From NCBI RefSeq assembly GCF_000237925.1, contig NC_031502.1, positions 52,961,120 to 53,025,119 of the forward strand: 64,000 bases of DNA, in the 5' to 3' direction. The notes below the pieces were generated by a model, which worked only from the letters and a program-made list of their open reading frames with translations, had not been told where the DNA came from and made no database searches. The translations under genes and the position numbers were made by a program. This DNA comes from Schistosoma mansoni (Eukaryota; Platyhelminthes; Trematoda; Strigeidida; Schistosomatidae). This document shows, in pieces, positions 21,775-33,339 of the stretch; within the stretch, counting starts at the first letter, position 1, and every line of letters starts with the position of its first letter.

Positions 21775-23985
21775 AACCCCTTACTGATAACATAATATTG
21801 ATTGATTTCCTAAAGGCTAATTAGAATAAGGTAGCTTGCCAATTATTATCTTGTATTAAACTAATTGGAAAAGTCACACTGAAGTAAGTAGTTGTAAGAC
21901 TAGAATGTATGTCATTTTCTCACCAAGTTTAACAGTAATTTTGAACAATAGATAGCTGACATAAGTCATCCTTAAAATGTAACGTCATATAACTTCTTTT
22001 CAACAGCTAATAGAAAACTGGATCGTGAAATGACAAATGTGACTCCTCATGTTTATGAACATAAATAGATATTTCATTATTGTAAAAACTCCAATAAGTC
22101 AGCATTTTAGTCATATACGAGGACTTAACATGTGGTTTCGCCTTTTATTAAAACCTTCTAAAAATAGCTACATACTACTGACAAATATTCAATTGAACAA
22201 ATTACATTTCTCAGCAGAGGATATAGTCGTATTATTGATCAGTTGACTGATTGACATAGTCTTACTGAACAACTCTTCTGTATAATATATTGAATAATAC
22301 GTAAGCACTTACATTTTTATTACTTACGTCAGTAAGGAATCTGCAAAAATTATTTTTTAAGGCGTAAGCACATGCAGTTATTGATCTCAGTATAAAAAAA
22401 TCAAAATTACTTTAGCCCGTCAAGCAAAGCATCAGTAATCTAACATATATTATTTGTAGTTTGATATTGTGAACGTTTTCTAAGGATGTATAGTGTAGGA
22501 AAATGTTAGGGCAGAGATAACTGTAAGAAATGTGCCTTATGTTTCAACTTGGGAGCTAGTTACCAAGGTGACAACCATTTAGGTAAACTAAAAACATGAA
22601 CAATAATAAAAAGAAATAATAATTGGTTCACATGATCATTTACTTTCCAGTAGGTCAATATGAAGACTATATCCATGTAATAATTTCTTTTGTCTTTTTA
22701 GTTCCATGTAATTTATTGGGTTAAATGTTAGTTAACTTTCTTATATTTACGCAGATTCAACTTAGTTTACTGTGTAGAAAATGAAATAGGAACAGCAAAG
22801 TTCATTTGTTCCAGTTACTGAAAGCATTCAAAGGTAGGTTCTTTAAATCAGTACATCAATATGTCTTGATAATCCTTAACCAAGTTTTAACTTGGTAAGA
22901 ATAATATTAACAGTTTTTTATTGTAATTCTATATATCCCCAGTCTCATTAGGATAGTTGGAATAAATAAGAATCTGAGCTACAAATAAACTCCGTTTAGT
23001 AACTGGTAAAATGATGCTCTATTTAAACGAGAACGATTATCCCATATCTGAATAATTATTCTATCGCAACATACTAGAAACTGATTTGGTTCTGTCTTTT
23101 CTTATCGTTAATATTCACAGTTAAAATAAACAGTCTCCCTTAATATGAAAGCAAAGACAACACCAACCACACACCAAGTTAATATTTAATGAGTTGTATG
23201 TTTAATTTTAAATAATTCGTGATATAGTAATATCCTTATCCTGTATCACTGGTGAGTTTCTGACTTATAATTCGCATTGTTATGAGACTAAAAGCAGATT
23301 TAAAAATTCGATAGATTTATGCATCTAAAGAAAAATTTTTGTCACAGGTTTAAACTAGTCGGGAAACAAGTAGAAACTGAAGAGAACCAGATAGCTGGTT
23401 CATTCTATTTTGTGACCGTGCAACAATACTCACCTACTATGCAGTCAGAGATGTGCCTTAAGAACCCCGATTTCGTGACCATAGATTTATACAGTCGCTC
23501 TCAGTTTTTCACCAAGTGCTACAGAATGACTACAAGGAATACTAAAACCACACAAAATCATCGAGTTTATTGAAAAAAACTAGGACACTCATATCTATAG
23601 CTCGAATACTACAGAAAATACCACTTATGACAATATAGAACAGTCGATACAGATTATTTTGTCTCAGTTGTCACCCACTACAAGTAGACGGGTCCCATCT
23701 GAAATCTTGACTTGTCCAAAATAACAAATAAGCTATACAAATAGGCTACCTAATAATCTTGTGAAAGTTGAAAATCTGCAAGCTGACACAGAAGTATCAT
23801 AACATGCTGTATTAGTTAACCATTAAATCAATATTAAAATTGTTTAATAAATTCACTAGATCAAAAATGAGAGAAATATCAGCAATGGATGACGGTCGCA
23901 CAATGTCGCAGTTTGACAGAAATAAATCATTAGATGTTAACTCACTAGAATGAAGGTCAAGCATTTCCTGATAAGCCTGAAGATC
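21775..23985. other. no recognisable gene
   Basis: AT-rich. The 84-codon frame at 23319-23573 (+) has no family signature and is not called. Confidence 0.3.
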
Positions 23986-23989
23986 CTTA

Positions 23990-24115
23990 GGTTGGGACCT
24001 GATGTTATTCTGGATACGCATTGCTTGAGAATCCCCTACTAAAATGAAATAGCTATCCAATACTCTCTAGTTTTCAATCGCTATCTATCTCAAGTTAGTC
24101 CGTAATAGAAACCAC
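23990..24115 (+). repeat. degenerate beta SINE, ribozyme and tail
   Basis: ctggatacgcattgcttgag, then aaaatgaaatagctatcc, then a decayed tail match the order of a beta ribozyme and tail, with many changes. The core is lost. Confidence 0.5.
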
Positions 24116-24571
24116 CAAGTTCAAAAATACCCCATCAAACATGATAAATGATGAGTTACTGAAACGATTTATATTTGACATAATCTTGCTACTCTCAATA
24201 GAAACTATATAACTTATACAAAGCGTCCCTTATTTATGTTCACATAAAAAGTATACAACTTTATTCATCCGATCACATTGATAATATCACACTCATTCAC
24301 ATCCCCTGACACACAAATATACAAAAAATATTTTGTAGTTTATCTATTACACGAATGACATAGAAACAGCATAATCAAACGTGTTAATATTTACCAAATA
24401 TTAGGTCAATTTACTTCTTTTTATTATTTAAATTTGTTTTAACTCGACTAAGCTGTTCATTTACTAATGAAACGATTTACATAAATTCGTGAGACGTCAG
24501 TGAATCAAATTTTTTCTATCTACTTTGATATTACAAAAGTATTATCATTAATATCATTCTACTCAGTTAAT

Positions 24572-25105
24572 AGTCAATTGAAGCTAGACCACCATGGAAA
24601 ACCTGAAAGCACTGGGCGGCCGTTTTGTCCTCTTGTGGGACTGCTCAGCAGTGCGCATCCACGATCCCGCCTTGTGGACTCATGATTTCAACTATGAAAA
24701 TACTGAAATCTCCACAAAATCCCCTTCTGATTATAATCATATGCTCACTAGTGACTGATTTCAAGAGATATTTCATGGAGTTCTAGTGAGAAGCAGTGAC
24801 CAGTGGAGTTCAACCAGGTCTGTTGTGAGATATCAACTCACTGAAGACAATTGATGAACGGTCGCTCAACTTCGTGGATTGGTTGAAGTTAGACATTAAC
24901 ATCACCGAATGTCGGCTGAGTGGTCTAGTTGTTAAGCTCTCTGGCGCGAGGCTGGTAGGTTTTGAATTCGAATCTCGTGAGGCCGGGTCGTGGATGCGCA
25001 TTACTGAGGAGTCCCACAATAGGATGAAACGGCCGTCCAGTGCTTCCAGGTTTTTCATGGTGGTCTAGCTTCAATTGACTCATGATTTCAACTATAAAAT
25101 TAGAT
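24572..25105. repeat. beta hammerhead SINE, inverted pair with a tail-to-head junction
   Basis: The minus arm (24572-24668) covers the tail and ribozyme. At about 24669 it joins a plus-strand tail (gactcatgatttcaac, then ccacaaaatccccttc), which runs directly into a complete plus-strand unit (24735-25105). The tail-to-head join is what a tandem or circular template would give. Confidence 0.8.
24991..25050 (+). ncRNA. hammerhead ribozyme, beta type
   Basis: The core CTGAGGA, stem II gtcc/ggat (one wobble), GAAAC, stem III cgg/ccg and cleavage triplet GUC are present. Stem I pairs gcatta with cagtgc with one mismatch. The minus-strand arm to the left has a matching but separate copy. Confidence 0.75.
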
Positions 25106-25447
25106 ATTTGAAATAATTTATTGTTGATATGGATGAAATAGCTAAACATTTTTTTATTCAATTTATAGCTTTTCTATTTATCATTTCAATATTTTTGTTA
25201 TAGAGACTATTAAATCTAAAGTTTCACATTAAGAACTGGGTTTAGATAGGCAACTGTCGAATAATTCCATACTACAGTGAAATATATATGTCTAATGTTT
25301 TTTCTTCACTTTCAATATTTGTCTACTTCAAGACATTCGTTAATGTGAAACATCTTGACAATAATGATCATATTACACTAAGCTTATGTAAATATTCAAA
25401 AAGAAAAAAAAAGTAAATCTTACTAAAAACAACCAAGTCATTTTTAA

Positions 25448-25640
25448 CTACTTTTTGTATAGTTCAACATAGAAATCAATACAGTCATGAATAAATGAAT
25501 AAATAACTCCATGATTGATTAGTTTTTCATATGATTTAAGTATTCTAGCTAAGTATTTCATTAGGTTGTAGGTCGGTGAATTTGTAAAATCAATCATTGG
25601 TCTTAGTGGAGTACTATCCTTGTGAATCTCCATATTTAGA
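25448..25640 (-). pseudogene. Penelope-like reverse-transcriptase fragment
   Basis: The frame reads HKDSTPLRPMIDFTNSPTYN and then LAKxLAR-like (LMKYLARILKSYEKL). This is the Penelope RT signature, in which a K-x-H-K segment is followed by PLRPI and SPTYNL. Only about 60 codons survive, with stops on either side. It may belong to the same family as the GIY-YIG fragments at 6.4 and 16.3 kb. Confidence 0.75.
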
Positions 25641-26010
25641 TGATCAATTTAATCAATAAAAAATTTTCACCTAAATGATCCCGTTCAAAAAATAAAAAAA
25701 AAAACTAGAATGATTTTATATTGTCATTGTATAAAATGTATTTATCATGACTCTTGTAAAAATTTATGAGTTTAATAGAAAGAAACATTAAATGTGTATT
25801 ACATGCAATTGAAGATAATATCAAGATGATTGTTTTATTATCTTTTTAAATATGTCCCTTATTATTTGAAACCATGACAACTACAGTCTTGGTAGATTTG
25901 TGTTTTTATTATAATATTATACTCAATGTAATTGTTATTTTTAAACTTTATATAATAAAAGATAATGCTTTGTTTAAGTTAATTTATTAAAATTCATGTA
26001 ATTTTGTTAG
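25640..26010. other. no recognisable feature
   Basis: Very AT-rich sequence. Confidence 0.3.
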
Positions 26011-26158
26011 TTGAGATCATGAATCAATTGAGGAGTTTCATAATAGGATGAAACGGCCGTCTAGTGCTTCCAAGTTTTCCATGGTGGTGGTAGCTTCAAT
26101 TGATTCATGATCTCAACTATCAAAATTACTATATGATATCCACAAATCCCCTTCTAAT
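26010..26158 (+). repeat. short beta hammerhead SINE with an inverted end
   Basis: A minus tail stub (gttgagatcatgaatcaatt) joins a plus ribozyme from gaggag through ggatgaaacggccgtc to the tail. Both ends are the same terminal sequence in opposite orientation. Confidence 0.7.
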
Positions 26159-26499
26159 AAAATTCATGTAATACTATTTATTTTACAGTGTTAAAATATC
26201 ATCACACAATATGTACTTTGAAATTACCTCCTTGATTTCATCCTTTAATATATATCGACAATTAACAGATATTTTTATCAGTAACTTTAAATTTCTAAGA
26301 AAATGTGACTTAGTAATCTATGTACTAAGTTTTAAATCATTATGTTTCAACCTAGTCTCATATATCTCAGTTTGTGTGGCTAAATATTATCATTAACTAT
26401 AAAAGAGTAAACCTGACTGGAAACCGAGTGTACGAACGTACACTTAGTTAGCAAGCAACAATAAAAATTACTTCATAACAATTCTAATACAATCTTTTT

Positions 26500-26725
26500 A
26501 TGAAATCATGAACTGATCTAAGTCGGATAACCATTAAAAACCTGGAAACACTGAATGGCCATTTCTCCCTCAGCAGTGTGCGACCGAAGATCCCGAGTTC
26601 GATTCCCGAGTGTGGGATCGTGGATGGATACTGCTGAGGAGACACGCACTAGGAAGAAATGCTCATCAAGTGTTCACGATTTTTTGGTGGTTTTTAAACT
26701 TTAATTGATTCAAGATTTTAACAAT
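26500..26725. repeat. degenerate beta-like SINE, inverted pair
   Basis: A decayed minus tail (26510-26575) is followed by a plus tRNA-like piece (B-box-like gagttcgattccc). Then comes a ribozyme with actgctgaggag but aggaagaaat in place of aggacgaaac. This change breaks the conserved core. Confidence 0.6.
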
Positions 26726-26871
26726 TCCCGCACCCTCATGATGAAAATTACTGTTTTAGTTAATGAATGAAGCTCCCATCAGTTTCAAACATATTATCAA
26801 ATGTAGAATAGCTTTCATTATGTGTAGAATTGTTATTGTTGATGAATCTTAATCACACTTGAGCTGATTCA

Positions 26872-26930
26872 GTCAGTCAGTCACAATGTAAAACTTCGTA
26901 CGTACGTACATCAGTTGAGCTGATTACCTA
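26872..26930 (-). repeat. LINE 3' tail fragment
   Basis: cagtcagtcagtcacaatg and cgtacgtacgtacatcagtt match the tail at positions 45-75. Confidence 0.5.
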
Positions 26931-27055
26931 CAAAGCTTCACCTAAAAGTATTAAGAAACGGTCACCATGTAACACAAAATGAATCGTCTACAGTAGTATT
27001 CAGTTAAACATTAAATACATATTCTGTTCATCTATTTGATTCTTTTTCACAGTAT

Positions 27056-27439
27056 ATGATTAATAACTTTAGTGTTCTGTGGTTTCATACGATCAATAAC
27101 TTACTTTCGAAGACGCTTGCCACCCTAATGCCCAAAAGAGAGGGTGGAGACTGTGTGGAAGCTTTATTAGTAGAGCTAAGTAGTAATGTTCACAGCTTAT
27201 GCCTAAATATTTGCTACCAGGTTGTTCCAGACAGAAACGTTAATGATAATCTCAGAAACGTGAATAATTCGTTTACTCGCAACATCCCACCTACGCTTTT
27301 ATTTCCTACTTACTACGAGACCTTGAAACGACATGTCATTCTTTGTAGCCTTCCTGGCAATTTACCTTCCTCTCATGAAAAATTTTCTTCCTTTCACCCA
27401 CTTCTCTCACTTGATATAGAGGTACATCAACATCTTTAG
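27056..27439 (+). CDS. hypothetical open frame, 127 codons
   Basis: This is one of the longer unassigned frames. It has no recognisable domain, signal peptide or membrane segment. The first codons lie in AT-rich DNA, while codons 22-127 are more balanced in composition. No splice signals or repeats elsewhere in the window support or exclude it. It could be a lone exon, a decayed retroelement frame, or chance. Confidence 0.2.
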   Translation: MINNFSVLWFHTINNLLSKTLATLMPKREGGDCVEALLVELSSNVHSLCLNICYQVVPDRNVNDNLRNVNNSFTRNIPPTLLFPTYYETLKRHVILCSLPGNLPSSHEKFSSFHPLLSLDIEVHQHL

Positions 27440-27527
27440 TTAACTTCGGTATTCAATAGTCTGTTCAGCTTTTTATATGAATTTGAGTCATAGATTTAAA
27501 ATGAGTGTGAACTGTAGATTGAATTTA

Positions 27528-27605
27528 GACGCTAACACCGTCAGATGCCAGCTTAGTGGTCTAGAGGTTAGGCATTCGCGTACAGGACCAAAGGTCTAAT
27601 GAGCA
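27528..27605 (+). repeat. beta SINE head fragment (tRNA-like)
   Basis: gccagcttagtggtctagag is the beta A-box region. The copy ends before the ribozyme. Confidence 0.5.
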
Positions 27606-27609
27606 AATC

Positions 27610-28380
27610 CAACAAAAATTCGATAAAACTGGACGTATGTATGATATTAATTCTTAAAACACTGGATCATATTACTTCAAATTCCATAATAAATATCAAC
27701 TATGTTATCACTAAAACCTGATTGATGATGTTCACTTAGTATGAAATCTAGGTCTCCGGTTTCTCATTGATCTTCTTCAACCATTTTAAATAGTATAATA
27801 TTATGATTGATATCAAACACAAACTGTTATGTCTTGTTTAACTATCAGTATACGCACTACAGTTGTTTTCTTCGACAAATACTAGAAGTACTTTTTTCAG
27901 TTCTTATTATGATCATCTTATAATTGTTGTAATCCAACTAAATTGTCGTACATATTTTCATTTACTTTCTCTTTTATTATTTCAAAATTCCATAATTTAC
28001 CTAAAGATGAAAATCTGAGACATATATTTTTTTAATCAGTTGTGTTAAAATATACCAGTGACCTTCAAACTTAAAGATTATGATTTAAGTGATGTCAAGG
28101 TCATGTCTTGCTAATGAATTTCAAACTAGACTAAAACACTTGTCTTACTGTATCTAATTTCTCTTGTTTGTTCTAATACTCAATTTAAAAAACGGTTCTA
28201 ATTTCAAGTCTATGTTTTCACTGTTATCTAGATAACAATAAAATTTTCATAACTAAATCATTCAGCTCTCTGATAATTCAACTTCATCTAAACTATCCTG
28301 TTCTATAACGTTTTAGATAGATAGATAGATATATTACCGTTTTGTTGTAATTTTTTAATGTGTTTTACACTTACATCTGT
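27610..28380. other. no recognisable gene
   Basis: AT-rich, with a short GATA run near 28314-28331. Confidence 0.3.
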
Positions 28381-28459
28381 AATGAGAAGGGGTTTTGTGG
28401 AGATTTCAGTATTTTCATAGTCGGAAGCATGAGTCAATTGAAGCTAGACCAACATGGAA

Positions 28460-28535
28460 AACCTGGAAGCACTGCTTGACGGCCATTTTGTCCTGTCGTG
28501 AGACTCCTCAGCAGTGAGCATCCACGATCCCACCT
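28460..28535 (-). ncRNA. hammerhead ribozyme, beta type, core-mutated
   Basis: CTGAGGA and stem II (gtctcacgacaggac) are present, but AAAA replaces GAAA and four bases are inserted after the cleavage site. It is probably inactive. Confidence 0.7.
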
Positions 28536-28830
28536 CGCGAGATTCGAACCCGGGACCAACCAGTCTCGTGCCAGAGTACTTAACCGATAGACCACTGAGC
28601 CGTTATTCAACGGTGTTAATGTCTAACTTCAACCAATTCATGATGTTGTACAACCGTTCACCAATGTCTTCAGTGAGTTCCTATCCCATAACAGACGTTG
28701 TTGAACTCTACTGGTCTCTGCTTCTCACTAGAACTCCATGAAATATCTCTTGAAGTCATTGGTCTATCGGTTAAGTACTCTGGCGCGAGACTGGTACGTC
28801 GTGGGTTCCAATCTCGTGAGTGCGGGATCG

Positions 28831-28890
28831 TGGATGCACACTGCTGAGGAGTCCCACAATAGGACGAAACGGCCATCCAGTGCTTTCAGG
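28831..28890 (+). ncRNA. hammerhead ribozyme, beta type
   Basis: Stem I cactg/cagtg, core CTGAGGA, stem II gtcccacaataggac, GAAAC and stem III are present, with cleavage triplet AUC in place of GUC. AUC is allowed by the NUH rule, so this is one of the better candidates for activity. Confidence 0.78.
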
Positions 28891-28939
28891 TTTTCCATGG
28901 TGGTCTAGCTTCAATTGATTCATGCTTTCAACTATGAAA

Positions 28940-30475
28940 AAACTTACATTTTTATTAAATCAATGAGTCAACTAAACTAATCATTTAGTTTTAAATTTGA
29001 ATAATAAATAATCTAAATTTGACTGTTGTACTTGGCATCTCTAGAAAATAAGTCAATCATTATATATTAGTGTTGACTCTTCTACAATCTATTTTCAGTC
29101 ATTTAAGAAAAACAAAATCATGATCACTCAATAATGTAAGAACAATATGAATAAAAATATAAATATTTTCTAAGATAATTAATAAGGGCAGCCTATTTGA
29201 TGTTATTTTTAAAATATTGTTTATTCAATAGCAGAATAACAACACTTATGTATACAGAGATACACACTCGCATGTACGTACTTACATATAGGCATCTACG
29301 TCCTATTTAGTAATAGACAGATTAACCAGAAAAAAAATGGTATAAAAATGATTTGTTAACTCATGTTAGTTCATAATCATTTATTATTTAACGAGATTAG
29401 TTTTGTGCATGAGATTCAGTTACCAGGTAAGTTGAAGTGGCATTTTTTTTTATAAAAAAAAGATTTATCATTTTTGTCTAGTTCATTCGATGTTGATGGA
29501 TGATATATAATGTTCCACTGAAAAATTCGACTTTGTTAGGTAGTATGAATTTTTATTTTTTATATTGAGAAGACGACGTAAACTTATCATTCCATTATTA
29601 CTTATCGATTGAAATGTATAAAACAAAATTTCACTTATCATAGAAAAAAACAATCCAGCTATATTATACACTACCTTTTAAAGTGCTAAACATTTCTTAA
29701 GCTCACTAGATTGCTATGGAAACTGTAATCATGGATTAACTAATAAAAAAAAGTATGTAACGGAAAGAAGGATTGCAAGAAATGCCTATAATTTCTCTTA
29801 GAAAACATCTAATCTTATACTTCATTTATGTATTCATTAAATTATTGTTTATTTTTGAATAAAAAGAGTTCTCATTTACAAAATTCGGTCTTCTCTCGCT
29901 GTTTGCTTGTATGGACATGTCATTCTTGTATCAATTTAATCAAGTTGGATTCATTCACTTATTAGCAGTATTTTTTCAAGCGTAATAAGACTCTAATTAT
30001 AATATTTTTGGTTAGACACGCAACTCATTTTTAATTCAGATTGATATAGTGAAAAATTTTATTCATTACAATGATACTAACTATTAAATGTGTATAGTCT
30101 ACTGTTAACTAAATGAGTACTAAGTTAGACAGAAAAGACATAACGTATTGTACAGTGATTACAAAGAATGAATCTTTCATCAATATCTATATATATCTTT
30201 TAAGATTTACAAACGATAGATTCTGGATGTATCTAATCGTTAATCGATACAAAAGTTTGCTATTTTCACATATAACATTGTCTAATCCACTTATTTGTAT
30301 ATACCTTATTTTGGTTTTAGTTATTGTGAATAATTCTTCATCCAAATATCCCTTGTTTATCAAACATATAAAGTCATTTATTTAAATAATGTTCTTTGTG
30401 CTTAAGTGATTTAATGGTATGATTAAAAAAATGGAGATTGATCAGTAACTTCAATAAGTAATACTATTTTATAGA
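28940..30475. other. no recognisable gene
   Basis: AT-rich. Open frames at 29483-29671 (-) and 30113-30385 (+) are Ile/Asn/Lys/Tyr-rich, as expected of AT-rich DNA, and are not called. Confidence 0.35.
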
Positions 30476-30476
30476 G

Positions 30477-31235
30477 TTGAGATCATGAGTCAATTGAAGC
30501 TAGACCACCATGGAAAACCTGGAAGCAACGGACGGCCGTTTCGTCCTATTATGCAACTTCTTAGTGGGATATAGATTGGATGTTTCATGTATGCATGTAT
30601 GCATGTTTCATGCATGATGGTGTTGCTGTGCGCTGATTGGCTAATTCTAAACCGATCAGCCTGGGCATATTATTGGAGAAAAATCTAGAAGCTTCTTATG
30701 TATATACTATAAATATATGAACGTTATTTAAACTAGTGATTGCTGTTCACATACCATTATTATTTTGAATACAATTTCATTCCTGTTCAACGTGTTCTGA
30801 TTTTGGGGTCTTGTTGAGTGTCATCGTATAAAAATATTAAGCAATAGGAATAGCTGGGTCGTTTATTAGCAAAATACAATTATAACACAACTCCTCAGCA
30901 GTGTGCATCCACCATCCTGCCTCGCGAGACTCGAACCCAGGACCTACCAGTCTCGCATCAGAGCGCTTAACAACTAGACCACTGAGCCGGCATCCAGTGT
31001 TGTTAATGTTGAACTTCAACCGATCCACAAAATTGAGCGACACATCCATCAACGTCTTCAGACAGACGTGGTTGAACTCCACTGGTTACTGCTTCTAACT
31101 AGAACTCCAGGAAATACCTCATGGAGCCAGTCACCAGTGAGCACATGATCATTATCAGAAGGGGTTTGGTCCAGATATTAGTAATTTTATAGTTTTGAGA
31201 TCATTAGTTAATTGAAGCTAGACCAATATACCATT
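30477..31235 (-). repeat. beta hammerhead SINE split by an LTR insertion
   Basis: The minus-strand unit occupies 30477-30558 (tail and the 3' half of the ribozyme) and 30888-31235 (CUGA half, tRNA-like block and head). The break lies inside ribozyme stem II. The two halves join to the normal order when the 329-bp insert is removed. Confidence 0.85.
30559..30887 (-). mobile_element. solo LTR with 5-bp target-site duplication
   Basis: The 329-bp insert is flanked by direct copies of CAACT (30554-30558 and 30888-30892). Read on the minus strand it begins TGTTATAATTG, contains AATAAA near its start and has no coding capacity. A 5-bp duplication and a TG start fit a solo LTR of a retrotransposon. 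The other end (TAAGA) is not a perfect CA. It does not match the LTR family at 57.3 and 61.5 kb. Confidence 0.7.
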
Positions 31236-31239
31236 TGTT

Positions 31240-32865
31240 ATGTAGTTGAAAGAAATCGTAGGTTGATTATATTGTTAAATTTAATTAAATAAAATCTACA
31301 TAACAATAAAAACTAATCAATATGATATTACTAATATTACTAACTACAGCTAGTCAGTTACATGTTTGTTATGACTCAAATAGAATACGAATGACTTCTT
31401 AGATTATGACATTAGAGGGGAAGGGAACAGGTTATGGGGTCGTTTATAGTCTCGAATGAATCTTTCTAATGATAACCTACAGTCTTATAACTTAAAGTAT
31501 AAGCTTCTTTTGAACTAACTATGATGATGGTCACTTTTTGATCTGAGTTGACAAAACTCTTTAGGCAGTACAAAAATTAAATAATTTGACATCATTAATT
31601 TTTTATATCCTGTTTTATAACAATAAGATCCCTTATATATTTATTTAAAATCATTCATAAAAATCTTCATATATACAGGTCATCAACAAACAATCATGAA
31701 TTGTGACAGTAAGTTTAAGTAAGTTAATTATAAATGTATTCAATTAGTAGTTTCGATGCCTCGTGCAAAAAAAACTAATTCTATTCCGATATTATTCAAA
31801 TACATACAAGAAATCAACCGTAGTTTTGATGATAATCTGTTTCAAGTTTAAATGTAATAAGTGCAAATAGTATCAATGATACCTTTATAAGTATTTTGAT
31901 TAACATATCATGATTGGTTAAAATTAATCGATTTTAAGTTAGTCTATACTATAAACAGTTGTCAGGGTCGCAAATTTTTAAAAACCACTGAACAATTAAT
32001 ACTATTTTGATTACGGATCAATATAATCTGTTTTATCCTTGTATGGGACCCATCAGAAGTACTCACATACGGTATCACAATAAATTACTGTATTTTTATA
32101 GTATGGAATTCCTGTTTTACATTGCAGACACACAACATTACATTGATGAGGTCCAACTCAAAAACTGTGTTAAAACACAATGATCCCTAATTCAACTATT
32201 GATATAGTCAAGCTCCAACTGTTTTCATTTATTTGAAGTAGCATAACTTGATGACTATATCTGTAATACATCTGTAGTCAAATCGTTCACAGTATGTGGC
32301 CATTTATTCTAACTTTCAGAACTATATAAATTTATTTATAAACGAGAGATATATGGAAAAGCTGTCAAAATAGTACTCTGTAATCCATCGCATGATCGTG
32401 AACTGGAAAAAATCATTATGATTGTGTAAATTTGATCCTAGGTATAAATGTTAAAATACACAGACAAATTTTGCGACGTTCAACGGTTTTTCACTCAGCT
32501 CAAGTATTCGTGAATCATTCATTCTAACTATGTTGTACAAACAATAAAGCTGATTTCATGGAAATATTTCATATATATTAGCACATTATATCAATCGTAG
32601 CACACTTATCGACAAAAAATGTTAAAAAGTATCAGCATTCCTAGGTACACTATGAAATTTTCGACGGGCTTAGCTTAATGCGACATTACAGTTGATGTTA
32701 CGCAGGACACTAAATGGTGAATCGCTAAATAGTGAGATTAACTACTATAGTCATAAAAATGGTGGAATATTTAAAAGCAAAAGTAATGAGTACTTTAATT
32801 CTGTAGCTTATGATGGAATTTCTATGATCTCAATGTAATTTCGTGTCGTTGACTTATTTAAGCTA
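31240..32865. other. no recognisable gene
   Basis: AT-rich, with no supportable coding or repeat feature. The first exon of the EF-hand gene at 33.1 kb may lie here but was not identified. Confidence 0.3.
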
Positions 32866-32869
32866 GACT

Positions 32870-33060
32870 TGTACATCATTAGATACTGCTGAAATGGTCT
32901 ATAGGTTAGGGGCTCGCATGCAAGGCCGAAAGTCCCGCGTTTGATTCCCGCTTGCGAGGTCATGGGTGAACACTGTTGTGGAGACACATGCTAGGACGAA
33001 ACGGCCATTCAATATCTCTAAGTTTTCAACTAACTTTGGTCGGTTCATGATTTCAGTGTA
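32870..33060 (+). repeat. diverged beta-like hammerhead SINE
   Basis: A tRNA-like head (gaaatggtctataggttagg, gtttgattcccgc) is followed by cactgttgtggag and gctaggacgaaacggccattc. The GAAAC half is intact, but the CUGA core reads GTTGTGGA. It lies directly upstream of the EF-hand exon. Confidence 0.6.
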
Positions 33061-33132
33061 ATCTATACATTTTTAACTTATAAATCAGTCATATTTCGTC
33101 ATGTTTTTCGTCTTGTTTTCAATATCCTTTAG

Positions 33133-33337
33133 CGATTCGTTTTGGTCAGAAGTTTTTAAAACAGTCGATAAAAATCATGATGGACGAATAAATAAAAAAG
33201 AATTTAAAAAATTCATGTTAACTAATGGCGGTAAATTTACTTCAAGTGATATACAAAAAATATTTGCCTACTGTGATACAGACAAAAGCGGTTATATCGA
33301 TTTTCAGGAATTCAAAAACTTCATGGAAGGACATTGA
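33133..33337 (+). CDS. terminal exon of a second 8-kDa two-EF-hand calcium-binding protein
   Basis: After a T-rich acceptor (tatcctttag, AG at 33131-33132) the exon encodes 67 residues plus stop. It contains two canonical EF loops, DKNHDGRINKKE and DTDKSGYIDFQE. It begins in phase 2, exactly as the paralogous exon at 15387-15591, and is the same length (205 nt). Both share an FW..(V/I)F...D entry helix and end FKKYM or FKNFM. The protein is expected to be a small cytosolic calcium sensor or buffer of the schistosome 8-kDa family. The short first exon was not found. The frame upstream of the acceptor (MFFVLFSISFS) is intronic. Confidence 0.87.
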
Positions 33338-33339
33338 TA

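Larger units (their letters stand above)
28386..28937. repeat. beta hammerhead SINE, complete minus unit and partial plus unit head to head
   Basis: The minus unit (28386-28758) is complete. Read on the minus strand it has the head, a tRNA-like block with B-box-like gggttcgaatc, the ribozyme, and a tail ending in ccacaaaaccccttc. The plus unit (28759-28937) starts inside the A box (tggtctatcggttaag) and keeps ribozyme and tail. The two heads abut. Confidence 0.85.

Noticed and set aside
24810-25161. Open frames of 61-82 codons around 24.8-25.2, 28.5-28.9, 30.8-31.1, 34.6-34.8 and 47.5-47.7 kb sharing motifs such as RDSNPGPTSLA and VGPGFESREAG
   Set aside because: They are translations of the tRNA-like block and ribozyme of beta SINEs on either strand. 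Their similarity comes from the repeat and not from a protein family.
31688-31712. ATG AAT TGT GAC A followed by GTAAGT as first exon of the 33.1-kb EF-hand gene
   Set aside because: It leaves one base over, but the exon at 33133 needs two, so the frame would break.
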